The translations under genes and the position numbers were made by a program. The notes under the pieces are model-generated. The model was given only the letters and a program-made list of their open reading frames with translations. It made no database searches and was not told the DNA's origin. Positions 10,201 to 18,190 of a stretch of DNA of 64,000 bases are shown piece by piece. Position 1 is the first letter of the stretch. Each line of letters starts with the position of its first letter. Source of the DNA: CAZRCZ01 sp964598765 (GTDB lineage Bacteria > Sumerlaeota > Sumerlaeia > MVZB01 > JAJFLK01); the NCBI GenBank assembly GCA_964598765.1, contig CAZRCZ010000020.1, forward strand, positions 1 to 64,000, in the 5' to 3' direction.

Positions 10201-10357
10201 GAATTTGGGATCGGGCGCCGAGCTTCAGCGGCCGCTCGCCATCGCGGTCATCGGCGGGCTTTCGATCTCGACGCTGTTCACGCTCGTCGTGATTCCGACG
10301 GCGCATGTTTTATTGGGGGAGCCGGAGCACGCGCGGCCAAGCGGGGCCGGAATCTGA
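7244..10357 (+). CDS. RND efflux transporter permease (AcrB-like)
   Basis: A 1037-residue inner-membrane pump, normal length for the AcrB/MexB superfamily. It has TM1 at about 20-38, the first large periplasmic loop, and TM4 with GLIIDDAIVVVENI (two Asp of the proton relay). The second periplasmic loop and second half follow, with VVKNGIILIEY carrying the conserved Lys. TM12 ends in VVIPTAHVLL. The two-Asp TM4 suggests a drug/hydrophobe-type (HAE) pump rather than a CusA-type metal pump, although the sensor pair resembles metal sensors. It is translationally coupled to the adaptor by GTGA. Confidence 0.93.
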   Translation: MNSAEILSDGGIAGAALRHSRAIVVLILGLCAWGVYSLFSLGSGIYPDVEFPRIVVIAERGEDSVENMMIGVTRPLEEAVNVVPGLRRVRSKTIRGATEMSLDFSPKTDMRDALSQTRARVASLLPELPAGISTTIEQQTPSVAPVISFNLNLDAERAGGIVRDAADLEQWVISDLKPQLSRLPDVFMVSVQSSRSRQIIVEPDPRRLAETNLSLADLTRVIKESNQVEAVGILEKDYKQFQVLAAHELHGIEDISALPVATRSGKTIHLRDVAGVYAGLSDLTKIVTGNGQDSVVVSLFMRYGGKVTDLSDRVTATIREVTPRLPAGVSIAPVYDQADLVRESLKGVRDAMVLGMALAVAVLWIFLGSWRSTLIAGVAIPISVLGTFAIMSALGQSLNLMSLGGIAVAVGLIIDDAIVVVENIARRLQSLGERRRSVIEATEEIVGAVVGSSLTTVVVFLPLVYLEGVVGQFFKAMAIALAIGILVSMVVSLTLTPLISAGKLGPRPGERAQRRWMERLAAFYERWVRKALRRPWLTAAGIFAVAAGGAAVIIGQSTGFLPAMDEGGLVLDYLTPVGSSLAETDKNCRKIEEILLQTPEVRSFSRRTGAELGFFATEQNRGDFLVGLKPRRDRHRSTEDLMTDLRQQFAREIPQIETSFMQPMQDTISDLAGNPSPLEVKIFGNDYRVIQNLSASVIRQMESVNGVVDVRSGVSYGSPEITYHLDGDALSRIGLTGADAEEQLKTALFGEEATKVRRANYLLPVVVRYPDAIRRDPTWLAQMPLAAGGGKVIPASLISRVEEKINVNELERENQQALVSVKANISGRDLGSVAGDVRAKLAAIQLPHGVRIELGGLVESQTRAFRNLTLVLTLAVGLVFLLLVVQFRSYRLPLIIFLTIPFSQIGALWALRLTGMELNISAFMGLIMLIGLVVKNGIILIEYTTQLRLRDGLSQVDALATAGRIRLRPILMTSLTAIIALLPLALNLGSGAELQRPLAIAVIGGLSISTLFTLVVIPTAHVLLGEPEHARPSGAGI

Positions 10358-10371
10358 TTTTTGGTTTTGAT

Positions 10372-11793
10372 ATGAGCCACCAAGACACCAAGTCACCAAG
10401 GAATTCAAATTCAAGAATGGAGATTTCCAATCTGAGAGTTCCAATTTCATATTTCAGATTCTTGGTGTCTTGGTGTCTTGGCGGTGAAAAAACATTATCC
10501 ATATCTTTACTTGTCATCATCGGATTGCTGACCGCCTGTCACGTCCCGCCGCCCCCGCAATGGAAACCGCTCGACGCCTCGACCCTCCCGACACCTCTGC
10601 CGCTCAGCGCTTGTCTCGAATTGGCCCGAACCAATGACGTTCGTTCGGCGCAATGGAAAGCGAAGTTGGAGGCGGCGCGCGCCGAAATCGGCGAAGCCAA
10701 AGCCTTGCCCAATCCGACCGCCAATTTGACTTGGGAGGACGTCGGTGTGCGCGACGCCCTCGGCCATCATCTTGCTCAAGCCACCTACGGCGTTTCGTAT
10801 CCCATCTTCTTTTGGTGGCCGCGATCCCAAAAAATTACGCAAGCCGAGGCGGGACGCCGCGTCGTCGAGCAAACGATCCGCTCCGAACGGCGCGAATTGG
10901 CAATTCAAATCGGTTCGGCGTTTTTCAATCTTGTCGCCGATCAACGGAAGGAAAAATTGTCGGAGGAACTACTCAAGGCGTCTCAGGAATCTCTGCGGCT
11001 GGCCGAAAAGGAAAAATCGCTGAAAACATTTTCCGATTACGACGTGGATCGCGCTCGCGCCGAGGCGATCAAAGGGGAGGACGATCTGGCCGAAGCCCGC
11101 AATCAACTGCGGCTCGATCAACTCGCCTTCGCCTTCGCGCTGGGAGCGGATCGCCCTATTTTCCCTCAAGTCGCTGACGCGCCGGAGACCGACAGTTTGA
11201 CTTTGCGCGACGCGCCGACGGACGGAACCATGCCCGATGACTTCATCGCCTCGGCGCTGGAAGCCGACCCCGATTACCAACGCGCCCAGAACGCGACCCG
11301 CGCCGCCGAGGCCAAACTGATCGCCGAACAACGCTCGGCGATTCCCCTGACCGAATCCACGGCCAATGCCGGACCGCGAACCGGCCCGGAGGGAAAATCG
11401 GGGGTATTCGGATTGGACGTTCCCCTTCCGATCTTCAATTGGAATCGCTGGGGAATCCGCAAGGCGCGGGAGGAATTGAAAGTTGCGCAGGCCGAGGAAG
11501 AAGAAGCGCGCCGATCCGCCCTCGCCAAATTGTCCGAAGCGTGGGAGCGACGTCTCGCCGCCGAGGCAAAATGGAAACGTTTTGCAAAGCCGCTCGCCGA
11601 GCTGTCCAAGAAGAATGAGGACTCCGCCTGCAAACTTTTTTCCGCCGGACAAATATCCTACTCCGACTTTCTGCTGGTCCGGCGCGATTCCAAGCAGGCT
11701 CAGCTCGGCGAAGTCGCCGCGCATCGGGATTGGCTGACGGCGGAATGGGCGCTCTCCTGCTTGTTCGGAAAGCAGGATACCGAATTCCGCTGA
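10372..11793 (+). CDS. TolC-family outer membrane efflux lipoprotein
   Basis: A 473-residue frame; from about residue 70 onward it is an outer membrane factor with two repeats of long alpha-helices (TolC/CusC/OprM type), forming the exit duct for the RND pump just upstream. A lipoprotein signal SISLLVIIGLLTAC ends at Cys56, so the mature protein is probably lipid-anchored. Residues 1-39 are encoded by an inverted dispersed repeat and look foreign to the family. The native start may have been lost or lie near the GTG codon at about 10464. It is 14 bases downstream of the pump stop and closes the operon. Confidence 0.85.
   Translation: MSHQDTKSPRNSNSRMEISNLRVPISYFRFLVSWCLGGEKTLSISLLVIIGLLTACHVPPPPQWKPLDASTLPTPLPLSACLELARTNDVRSAQWKAKLEAARAEIGEAKALPNPTANLTWEDVGVRDALGHHLAQATYGVSYPIFFWWPRSQKITQAEAGRRVVEQTIRSERRELAIQIGSAFFNLVADQRKEKLSEELLKASQESLRLAEKEKSLKTFSDYDVDRARAEAIKGEDDLAEARNQLRLDQLAFAFALGADRPIFPQVADAPETDSLTLRDAPTDGTMPDDFIASALEADPDYQRAQNATRAAEAKLIAEQRSAIPLTESTANAGPRTGPEGKSGVFGLDVPLPIFNWNRWGIRKAREELKVAQAEEEEARRSALAKLSEAWERRLAAEAKWKRFAKPLAELSKKNEDSACKLFSAGQISYSDFLLVRRDSKQAQLGEVAAHRDWLTAEWALSCLFGKQDTEFR
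10376..10486. repeat. inverted CACCAAGACACCAAG-type repeat at the 5' end of the TolC-like gene
   Basis: The left arm (10376-10400) and right arm (10461-10486) are near-perfect reverse complements built on the unit ACACCAAG. The intervening 60 bases are AT-rich and themselves partly repetitive (ATTCAAATTC, TTCCAATTTC). The element covers the first 38 codons of the open frame of the outer membrane factor. Confidence 0.8.
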
Positions 11794-11873
11794 ACCGAAA
11801 CCACGGAAAGGAATTCAATGCACGGGCGTCAGGATGAAGGGAGTCATGGACAATTTCTTCGTTGCGCCTTGCG

Positions 11874-13526
11874 CTATTCGTAATGATCCCAGAATTTGCC
11901 CCGGACGCGATTCACGAGGCGCAGGGCCAATTGATCCTCGAACAGGGATTGAGGTTCCAACGTCGCGGCCAATCCCAGTCCCTCTTTGAAATCTTCCGGC
12001 GTCGTCCCGTCGTAGTATCCCAAGAAAGTATAAGCCGTCGTCACGTTCAGCGTGGATCCGGTTCCAATCACATAGCCCCAACCATAATTCCAAGAGCCTA
12101 TGGTGCCCGTCCCGTTATTGTTCCAATAGACGCTTTGGGTGACCGTGTGGCCGGCCCCTGAACTTTGAAGTTTTCGATTGCCTCCTTGCCAGCCATCGGT
12201 GATCGCGCAGGAATCCACGAGGCAGGCCATGGCAAGAGAATGATGGTATTCGCTTTTGGTGAGGAATCCGTATTCGTCCGTCGCGCCGGATGTGTCGCAT
12301 CTCAGCCAGACACAGCCGGTCGTGCCGAAGTCCCAATTCTGAATGAAGTTATGGCGTCCGGTCGCGCCCACGCAATCGCGGAACAGAACTTCGTTGCTTC
12401 GGGACACCTGAAACAAGTAGCCGTTTCCTCCACTCCCATGATTTTGCGCTTTTTGCATGACACTATCGGCGACGGTGACCCGATTCGAATTTTCGATGAG
12501 AACTCCGCCGCTTTGAAGGTGAGCTCCGGCGGCCGCGGGAATCGTGGAGGCAAACGACTGAACATTCCGCACCCAGCAATCCTGCGTGTGACGGAATTGA
12601 ACGGCTTGAACCTGATTGAGGGTTAGCGCGACGGTAGGATCAACCGCGTTGGAGATTCCCAAATCCTCCATGCCGCACTCGATCAGGTAGCCGTGGACGG
12701 TCGGACTATGGATGACCGGACGGATACTCGCCGAATCGCGACGGGACGCGAGATGGCGTAGCGGAACGTCGAGTCTCACCGTCTCAGGACTCGTCGAGAG
12801 ATCAATATCAACGATCCGACGGCGGAAGAAGGGGCGCCATTGACCGTTGAATTGCGTCCATGTGCCCGTCATGCCGTGCTCCGCGACAAATTCCGGCGTG
12901 ATAATCCAGCCAACCGCGACTTCTTGCCCGAGGCTCAGGCCCGATGCGCCATAAGTGTTCACATGGAAGGAGCGATTCTGCCCCTCGAGGTCCAGCAAAA
13001 CGTCCGTTCCCCACTGCACGTCGCCTTGAAATCGAATGTGGCCGTCATAGGCGACGGCGGAGGTCGCGAGGGTAAACTGGAGCCGTGAAGTAGCGGGCCC
13101 AAGTCCCCGCAGAACGGTGTGATCGCCTTGAATGGTCAATTGACCGTCGCAACGGTAGATCCCAGCCGGGAAGAAGACAATCGCGCCTCCCGACGTCTTT
13201 GCGTCATCAATCGCCGTTTGTATGGCGGCATTGGAATCGGTCGAACCGGTCGGATCGGCTCCATATTGAGTCACGACGTTCAGAGTCAATCCTCCTGCGG
13301 TCGGAAGCGAAACTTCACTGTTATGGTAGCCCGCGTACGAAAAATCGTGGACAAACCGCCCTTGCGAATCCGTATAGTCGGGCGTCCAACCGAGAGGATA
13401 AAGCGCGCTTCGCCAAGCGTGGGCCGAAAACGGAGATAATGCAAAGGCAATGAGAACGAGGCGGCGGCGGATCGCGATCCATGCGCGCCGCTCGGATTTC
13501 GGTCGTAGTTCAACAACTTTTAACAT
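11874..13526 (-). CDS. secreted pectate-lyase-superfamily (right-handed beta-helix) protein
   Basis: A 550-residue protein with an N-terminal signal peptide (Arg-rich then LVLIAFALSPFSAHA, cleaved near residue 38). The mature N-terminus has the Pectate_lyase_3 signature: VTQYGADPTGSTDSNAAIQ, then GGAIVFFPAGIY, which nucleates a parallel beta-helix. The rest is rich in short Asn/Gly/Thr strands, as in helix coils. The family includes polysaccharide lyases, glycosyl hydrolases and phage-tail depolymerases, so the substrate is not determined. It is convergent with the RND operon and 46 bases downstream of clpP on the same strand. Expected location is outside the cytoplasm. Confidence 0.8.
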   Translation of the reverse strand: MLKVVELRPKSERRAWIAIRRRLVLIAFALSPFSAHAWRSALYPLGWTPDYTDSQGRFVHDFSYAGYHNSEVSLPTAGGLTLNVVTQYGADPTGSTDSNAAIQTAIDDAKTSGGAIVFFPAGIYRCDGQLTIQGDHTVLRGLGPATSRLQFTLATSAVAYDGHIRFQGDVQWGTDVLLDLEGQNRSFHVNTYGASGLSLGQEVAVGWIITPEFVAEHGMTGTWTQFNGQWRPFFRRRIVDIDLSTSPETVRLDVPLRHLASRRDSASIRPVIHSPTVHGYLIECGMEDLGISNAVDPTVALTLNQVQAVQFRHTQDCWVRNVQSFASTIPAAAGAHLQSGGVLIENSNRVTVADSVMQKAQNHGSGGNGYLFQVSRSNEVLFRDCVGATGRHNFIQNWDFGTTGCVWLRCDTSGATDEYGFLTKSEYHHSLAMACLVDSCAITDGWQGGNRKLQSSGAGHTVTQSVYWNNNGTGTIGSWNYGWGYVIGTGSTLNVTTAYTFLGYYDGTTPEDFKEGLGLAATLEPQSLFEDQLALRLVNRVRGKFWDHYE

Positions 13527-13572
13527 GACAATTCGCGGATGATTTTTACCCGCGATCCCTCCGCGTCAGCGA

Positions 13573-14193
13573 CTACTTCTTCTGCGGCAGAAGCTCGGAC
13601 TTCTCGGTAATGACCAAATCAATGAGGCCGTAGTCCTTGGCTTCGGGGGCGGTGAGGAAGAAGTCTCGGTCCGTGTCGCGCTGAATGCGCTCCAGCGGCT
13701 GGCCGGTGTGACCGGCGAGAATTTTGTTCAATTCGTCTTTAATTTTAAGAATTTCGCGCGCGTGGATGTCAATGTCGGACGCCGGACCTCGGAATCCCCC
13801 TAGAGGCTGATGAAGCATCAGGCGCGAGTGGGGCAACGCGAACCGTTTCCCCTTGGTTCCGGCGGCCATCAGCACGGCGGCCATCGAAGCGGCCATGCCG
13901 ACGCAGTAGGTCGTCACGTCGGGTTTGATGAACTGCATCGTGTCGTAGATCGCCATGCCCGCCGAGACACTTCCCCCCGGACTGTTGATGTAAATGTTCA
14001 CGTCGCGGTCGGGGTCCTCGCTCTCCAAGAACAACAACTGCGCGATGACGACGTTGGAAACATCGTCCGTGACCTCGGAGCCGAGGAAAATGATTCGATC
14101 CTTGAGAAGGCGCGAATAGATGTCATAGGCGCGCTCGCCGCGGTCGGTTTGCTCGATGACGTAGGGAACGTAAAAGCTGTTGGAAGTGGTCAT
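13573..14193 (-). CDS. clpP: ATP-dependent Clp protease proteolytic subunit ClpP
   Basis: A 206-residue serine peptidase of normal ClpP length. The triad is visible: Ser103 in GMAASMAA, His128 in LMLHQPLGG and Asp177 in RDTDRDFF. It forms a double heptamer that degrades proteins fed by ClpX or ClpA. Trigger factor lies immediately upstream on the same strand, the common tig-clpP order. The clpX gene, which often follows, is absent here and is replaced by the pectate-lyase-like gene. A GGGGAG sequence upstream of the ATG serves as ribosome binding site. Confidence 0.97.
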   Translation of the reverse strand: MTTSNSFYVPYVIEQTDRGERAYDIYSRLLKDRIIFLGSEVTDDVSNVVIAQLLFLESEDPDRDVNIYINSPGGSVSAGMAIYDTMQFIKPDVTTYCVGMAASMAAVLMAAGTKGKRFALPHSRLMLHQPLGGFRGPASDIDIHAREILKIKDELNKILAGHTGQPLERIQRDTDRDFFLTAPEAKDYGLIDLVITEKSELLPQKK

Positions 14194-14227
14194 GGGTGAA
14201 TTAAACTCCCCTTATTTTTGTATCTTG

Positions 14228-14259
14228 GATTTCAAATTCGAAATTTGAGATTTGAAATC
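14228..14259. repeat. AT-rich inverted repeat between tig and clpP
   Basis: Perfect 10-bp arms GATTTCAAAT (14228-14237) and ATTTGAAATC (14250-14259) flank a partly self-complementary loop with AAATTCGAAATTT. The element lies in the gap between tig and clpP. It resembles the dispersed TTTGAGATTTGAAAT-type repeats of environmental genomes. There is no T-tract, so it is not a good terminator on either strand. Confidence 0.6.
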
Positions 14260-14297
14260 GCAGATGACAAATTCTCGATCTAAAATCCGCAATTCCA

Positions 14298-15845
14298 TCA
14301 TTCGGTCTTGGGCGTTTCGCTCGCGGACTCGTCCTCCGGCTTCTTTTCCGCGGGTTTGGACGCGACTTTCTCGACCGTGTTGTTGGCCAGCAGGAAATCG
14401 GTGATCTTCCGATCCACCATTTCGTTGCGTAGCGCGTCGAGTTTCTTCTCCGCCTCCAGTTTGGCGCGGACGGCCAGCGGTTTGCGTCCGCTGTTTTCGG
14501 CGATCCGCGCGATTTCCTTTTCCAAGTCCTCGTCGGTCACTTCAAGTTTCTCAACCTTGGACACTTCTCCGCAGAGCAGGGCCTGCTTGACGCGCAGTTC
14601 GCCGGTCATCCATCGTCCTTGAAGATAGGTCTTCGGGTCCTTGACGACGTCCCCCAAATTCAGACCCATCTGTTCCAGTTGCAAACGATCCTCGTGAATG
14701 GCGTGAATTTGGGCGCTGTGGACCATCGAGGGCGGAATTTCGATCGGGTTCTTTTCGACGAGGGCCATGACGATTTTCCCCACGGCCTCCCCCTTTTGCC
14801 GCTCTTCTTCCCGGTGCTCCAAATCCTTCCGGACCCCCGCGCGCAATTCCGCCAACGTGGCGTATTCCTCCCCCAAATCCTTGGCGAATTCGTCGTCCAA
14901 AGCGGGAAGCTTGCGGATCTTGATTTCCTTGACGGTCACCTGATAGGTGTCGGCGGAGTGAATTGTTTCGCCCTTCCGCGTTTGTCTTTCGGATTTGATC
15001 GTGGCCGTCGCGTTCTCGCCCGTTCCCAGACCGGGAAGCTTTTCGGCAAGCTCGGAAGGCAAGCCGCTTGTGTTGTGAAGAACCAAATTTTCGCGGGAAA
15101 GATGCTTCAATTCCTGTTCCTTGTCTCCCGTGACTTTGAGATCAACCACCAGTTGATCCCCCGGAGCGAACTTATGTCCAGCCGGCGCGGTTTCCCACGT
15201 CGCAAAATCCTGCCGTAGGTGTTCGATATTGTGGTCCACCGCCGCGTCGCTCACGTCTTGAGTTTCGACGGTGACGCTCAATCCCTTGTATTCCTTCAAT
15301 TCGATCTTGGGAGGAATTTCCGCGTGAACCTCGAACGTCAACGGTTTGCCTTCCTCCATGGACCAATCAACGACCTGCGGATCGGCGACGAAGTTCAATT
15401 GTTGGCGGAGTGTTTCCTGTCGCGTGACGTTGACGGCGATCTCAATCATCGCGTCGCGGTCGGCCTCTTCCCCCATGCGGATGCGGATCAGCTTGACCGG
15501 AGCTTTGCCCTTGCGAAATCCGGGCAGGACGACGTCCTTGCGGAGATTTTCGTAGAAACGGTCCAGCTCCTTGCGAACCTCCTCGGCGGCAACTTCGAAT
15601 TTAAGGCTCAGCGTAGAGTTGGGAATTGCCGTCTGGCTCGCCAACGTGTAGGCCATGTCCCGGATCGGCTTGCCGAGTTGCTCTTCGGCTTCCTGCTTGG
15701 CTTTTTCGGTCAGCAGTTCAAGGGCGATGGGAATGGGCCGCTTTGCCGGGGCTTGACCGCTCGCTTTTTCAGCGGGACTTTCCGGCATTCCCTCAGCCGT
15801 CGCCACCGCGCCCTCTTCGGATTGGGATGTCTTCTCTTCCGCCAT
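14298..15845 (-). CDS. tig: trigger factor
   Basis: About 515 residues: the ribosome-associated chaperone and peptidyl-prolyl isomerase. After a disordered, Glu/Ala/Lys-rich N-terminal extension of about 70 residues comes the ribosome-binding domain with the signature GFRKGKAPVKLIR. An FKBP-like PPIase domain (GDQLVVDLKVTG...) and a long helical C-terminal arm follow. The last 25 residues are again Lys/Glu-rich. Length exceeds the usual 430-450 residues because of both tails. I chose MAEEKTSQ at 15845; MESIM at 15857 and a longer frame to 15908 are alternatives. It heads the tig-clpP pair. Confidence 0.93.
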   Translation of the reverse strand: MAEEKTSQSEEGAVATAEGMPESPAEKASGQAPAKRPIPIALELLTEKAKQEAEEQLGKPIRDMAYTLASQTAIPNSTLSLKFEVAAEEVRKELDRFYENLRKDVVLPGFRKGKAPVKLIRIRMGEEADRDAMIEIAVNVTRQETLRQQLNFVADPQVVDWSMEEGKPLTFEVHAEIPPKIELKEYKGLSVTVETQDVSDAAVDHNIEHLRQDFATWETAPAGHKFAPGDQLVVDLKVTGDKEQELKHLSRENLVLHNTSGLPSELAEKLPGLGTGENATATIKSERQTRKGETIHSADTYQVTVKEIKIRKLPALDDEFAKDLGEEYATLAELRAGVRKDLEHREEERQKGEAVGKIVMALVEKNPIEIPPSMVHSAQIHAIHEDRLQLEQMGLNLGDVVKDPKTYLQGRWMTGELRVKQALLCGEVSKVEKLEVTDEDLEKEIARIAENSGRKPLAVRAKLEAEKKLDALRNEMVDRKITDFLLANNTVEKVASKPAEKKPEDESASETPKTE

Positions 15846-15992
15846 TATGCTTTCCATTTCTCCTTCAAACCTGACTCTCTTCGGCCTTCCAGCCCCTTGC
15901 TCAAACACACCATCCTACGGCAGACGCGGGATTTTTCAAGGAATTTACAAAAGCAAAATGATTTCAATAAGGCGGCGACTTGAAATCTTCTT

Positions 15993-16021
15993 TTGCGACC
16001 CTCGTAGCTTTGCATCATAAT
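15993..16021 (+). promoter_or_regulatory. sigma-70-like promoter of the ATPase/TOPRIM-like pair
   Basis: TTGCGA (15993-15998) and CATAAT (16016-16021) are separated by exactly 17 bases. This places a start site about 10 bases before the ATPase ATG at 16039, so the leader would be very short. Only a weak AGAG precedes the ATG. Confidence 0.55.
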
Positions 16022-16038
16022 GTGCCAGAGTTTTTGCC

Positions 16039-17541
16039 ATGCTGACTCGACTAAAAGTGACCGGCTTTAAGAACCTTGTGGACGTTGATGTCCGATTTGG
16101 GCCCTTCACTTGCATCGCCGGGGCCAATGGAGTGGGCAAGTCGAATTTGTTCGATGCCATCCGTTTCTTAAGCACATTGGCTGACCGCCCACTTGTTGAG
16201 GCGGCGCAGTCCATTCGCGACGATGCAGGGAAAGCCTCCGACATTCGAAACATTTTTCATCGTTACGGCAACACGTTTGACAAAGAAATGTCTTTCGAAA
16301 CCGAAATGATCGTACCGAAGGTTGCAATGGATGATTTGGGACAGGAGGCTAAAGCTATCCTCACTCTCTTGCGTTACAAGGTTGTTCTAGGTTATCAGAA
16401 CAACATCCCATTGCGGGCAACGGGAAACTTGGAGTTACGGCATGAAGAATTGACTCACATACCTTTGGGCGAAGCGAAAGGTCATCTGGCATTTGAGCAT
16501 GAAAAAAAATGGCGTGAATCGGTGATTACGAGGAAGCATCGAAGCGTAGCGTTCATTTCCACTGAAAACGAACCGGGAAAAAGAATTATCAAGATGCACC
16601 AAGACGGCGGATCGAGCGGGCGCCCCGGTATTCTAGCTGGAACCCTTCCCAGAACGGCCCTTTCTTCAGCGAACGCTTCAGAAAGCCCTACCGCTCTGTT
16701 GGCCCGTCGTGAAATGCAATCATGGATGTTGCTACAGCTCGAACCATCCGCGCTTCGCCGTCCCGATGAGTTTCTCGCGCCACCCCATCTTGCTCCGAAT
16801 GGCGCTCATCTTCCGGCAACGCTTTATAGATTGGCAAACCAAACTCAATATCCAGAAGAGGGTGCGGAACAAGTTTATTCGCGCATATCCAACCGGCTGG
16901 CTGAATTGATCCGAGGCGTGCATAGTCTTGAAATCGAGAGGGATGAAAAGCGTGAGCTTTTGACGCTTCACCTGACCGACCTGAAAGGCACCGTACATCC
17001 CGCTCGTGACCTTTCAGACGGCACACTGAGATTTTTGGCCCTTTCGGTTCTCGAACAAGATCCAGAATTCCATGGGGTACTTTGTTTGGAGGAACCTGAA
17101 AACGGCATTCATCCCGAGCGCATTCCATCCATGCTCCGATTGCTCAAGGATATCGCGGTTGACACGCGCGAGGAATCGGGGGCTGACAACCCTCTAAGGC
17201 AGGTGATTGTCAATACTCATTCACCGACCGTTGTTCAATTGGTTCCAGCCGACAGTTTGCTTGTGGCTGAACCGTGCGAAAGCATCCGATCCGAAACGAG
17301 ATTTACTCGCGTTCGGTTTAGTTGCCTACCAGACACTTGGCGGTCAAAAATCAAGGACGATTCCGAAAAGTCAGCGAGTTGCTCCTTGGGTCAATTGCTT
17401 GCCTATCTCAACCCGGCTCCCTTCAAAGAAAACGGCAATTATGGAGACATGTCTGAAAATCCACGTGTCGTTGATCGTCCCGACGTGAAGGATATGGTGC
17501 GCATGGTTCCAGGTGAACTATTTTCTGATGTCACCCCATGA
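16039..17541 (+). CDS. AAA-family ATPase (AAA_21/SMC-like), probable defence ATPase
   Basis: A 500-residue ABC-type ATPase of the AAA_15/AAA_21 group. Walker A GANGVGKS lies at 28-35, a signature-like LSDGTLRFLAL near 322, Walker B VLCLEEPENGIHP near 347 and the H-loop NTHSPTVV near 390. The middle is family-specific. There is no TOPRIM domain in this chain, unlike OLD or GajA nucleases. The next gene overlaps it by four bases (ATGA) and encodes a TOPRIM/DUF4276-like protein, so they are coupled. This layout is shared by RloA/RloB-, AbiL- and PARIS-type antiphage pairs. Base and codon use look less GC-rich than the flanking tig and coaX genes, hinting at transfer. Confidence 0.82.
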   Translation: MLTRLKVTGFKNLVDVDVRFGPFTCIAGANGVGKSNLFDAIRFLSTLADRPLVEAAQSIRDDAGKASDIRNIFHRYGNTFDKEMSFETEMIVPKVAMDDLGQEAKAILTLLRYKVVLGYQNNIPLRATGNLELRHEELTHIPLGEAKGHLAFEHEKKWRESVITRKHRSVAFISTENEPGKRIIKMHQDGGSSGRPGILAGTLPRTALSSANASESPTALLARREMQSWMLLQLEPSALRRPDEFLAPPHLAPNGAHLPATLYRLANQTQYPEEGAEQVYSRISNRLAELIRGVHSLEIERDEKRELLTLHLTDLKGTVHPARDLSDGTLRFLALSVLEQDPEFHGVLCLEEPENGIHPERIPSMLRLLKDIAVDTREESGADNPLRQVIVNTHSPTVVQLVPADSLLVAEPCESIRSETRFTRVRFSCLPDTWRSKIKDDSEKSASCSLGQLLAYLNPAPFKENGNYGDMSENPRVVDRPDVKDMVRMVPGELFSDVTP

Positions 17542-18161
17542 AACAACTCCGCTGTACTTTGTTGGCAGATGGGACGACGGACGACGCCCTCGTGTTCATC
17601 TTAAATTGGCTTCTTCGGATTCATCTCCGCGGATGCGATCCTAGAGTGGAACTCGTGCCGCCATACTTACTTCCCCCTCGCCGAGAAGGATTGAAGCCAA
17701 GAATCAATAGAGCGTTGAAGATTTTTCCGTGCGATCTATTGTTCGTTCACCGCGATACCGAAAAGCAATCTATAGAAAGCCGGATTAGCGAGATACGAAA
17801 AGGATTGGAAAATGTCGATCATACACCCGCCGTTTGCGTGGTGCCAATGCGCATGACCGAGGCATGGCTCTTGATCGATGAACCTGCTTTAAGGATGGCG
17901 GCTGGAAATCCAAACGGAACCATCCCGTTGAATTTTCCTAACTTGCGCAGGCTTGAAGCGCTACCTGACCCGAAACAAACGCTTGATGATCTTCTTCGCA
18001 TGGCTACCCAGTTTGGGAGGCGAAGACGCGATAAGTTTTGCCCAAATCAAGCCCGCCGACGTCTTGCGGAGTTGATCCAAGATTATTCGGCTTTGCGTAA
18101 TCTTTCGGCTTTTAGAGCACTGGAGCAAGAATTAACCGAAATCCTGTCTGAATTGCGGTAA
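17538..18161 (+). CDS. DUF4276/TOPRIM-like partner of the AAA ATPase
   Basis: A 207-residue protein that opens with RCTLLADGTTDDALVFIL (5-22), the position of the TOPRIM-like motif that in DUF4276 and RloB proteins reads L-EGxTD; here Asp11 replaces the usual Glu. A second acidic motif FVHRDTEKQ follows at 69-77. MTEAWLLIDEPAL (106-118) corresponds to the EAW-LLaDp block of DUF4276. The C-terminal part is Arg-rich and helical. Overlap with the ATPase stop shows a two-gene operon. I expect a nuclease or effector controlled by the ATPase, by analogy with known pairs; catalysis is unproven. Confidence 0.72.
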   Translation: MKQLRCTLLADGTTDDALVFILNWLLRIHLRGCDPRVELVPPYLLPPRREGLKPRINRALKIFPCDLLFVHRDTEKQSIESRISEIRKGLENVDHTPAVCVVPMRMTEAWLLIDEPALRMAAGNPNGTIPLNFPNLRRLEALPDPKQTLDDLLRMATQFGRRRRDKFCPNQARRRLAELIQDYSALRNLSAFRALEQELTEILSELR

Positions 18162-18190
18162 GGGAAGAAATAAATCGGAGGACCGGTTAA

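Noticed and set aside
7244..10357. assignment of the RND pump as a CusA/CzcA metal pump
   Set aside because: TM4 reads LIIDDAIVVVENI, the two-Asp form of drug-type pumps, so a metal substrate is not supported despite the CusRS-like sensor pair.
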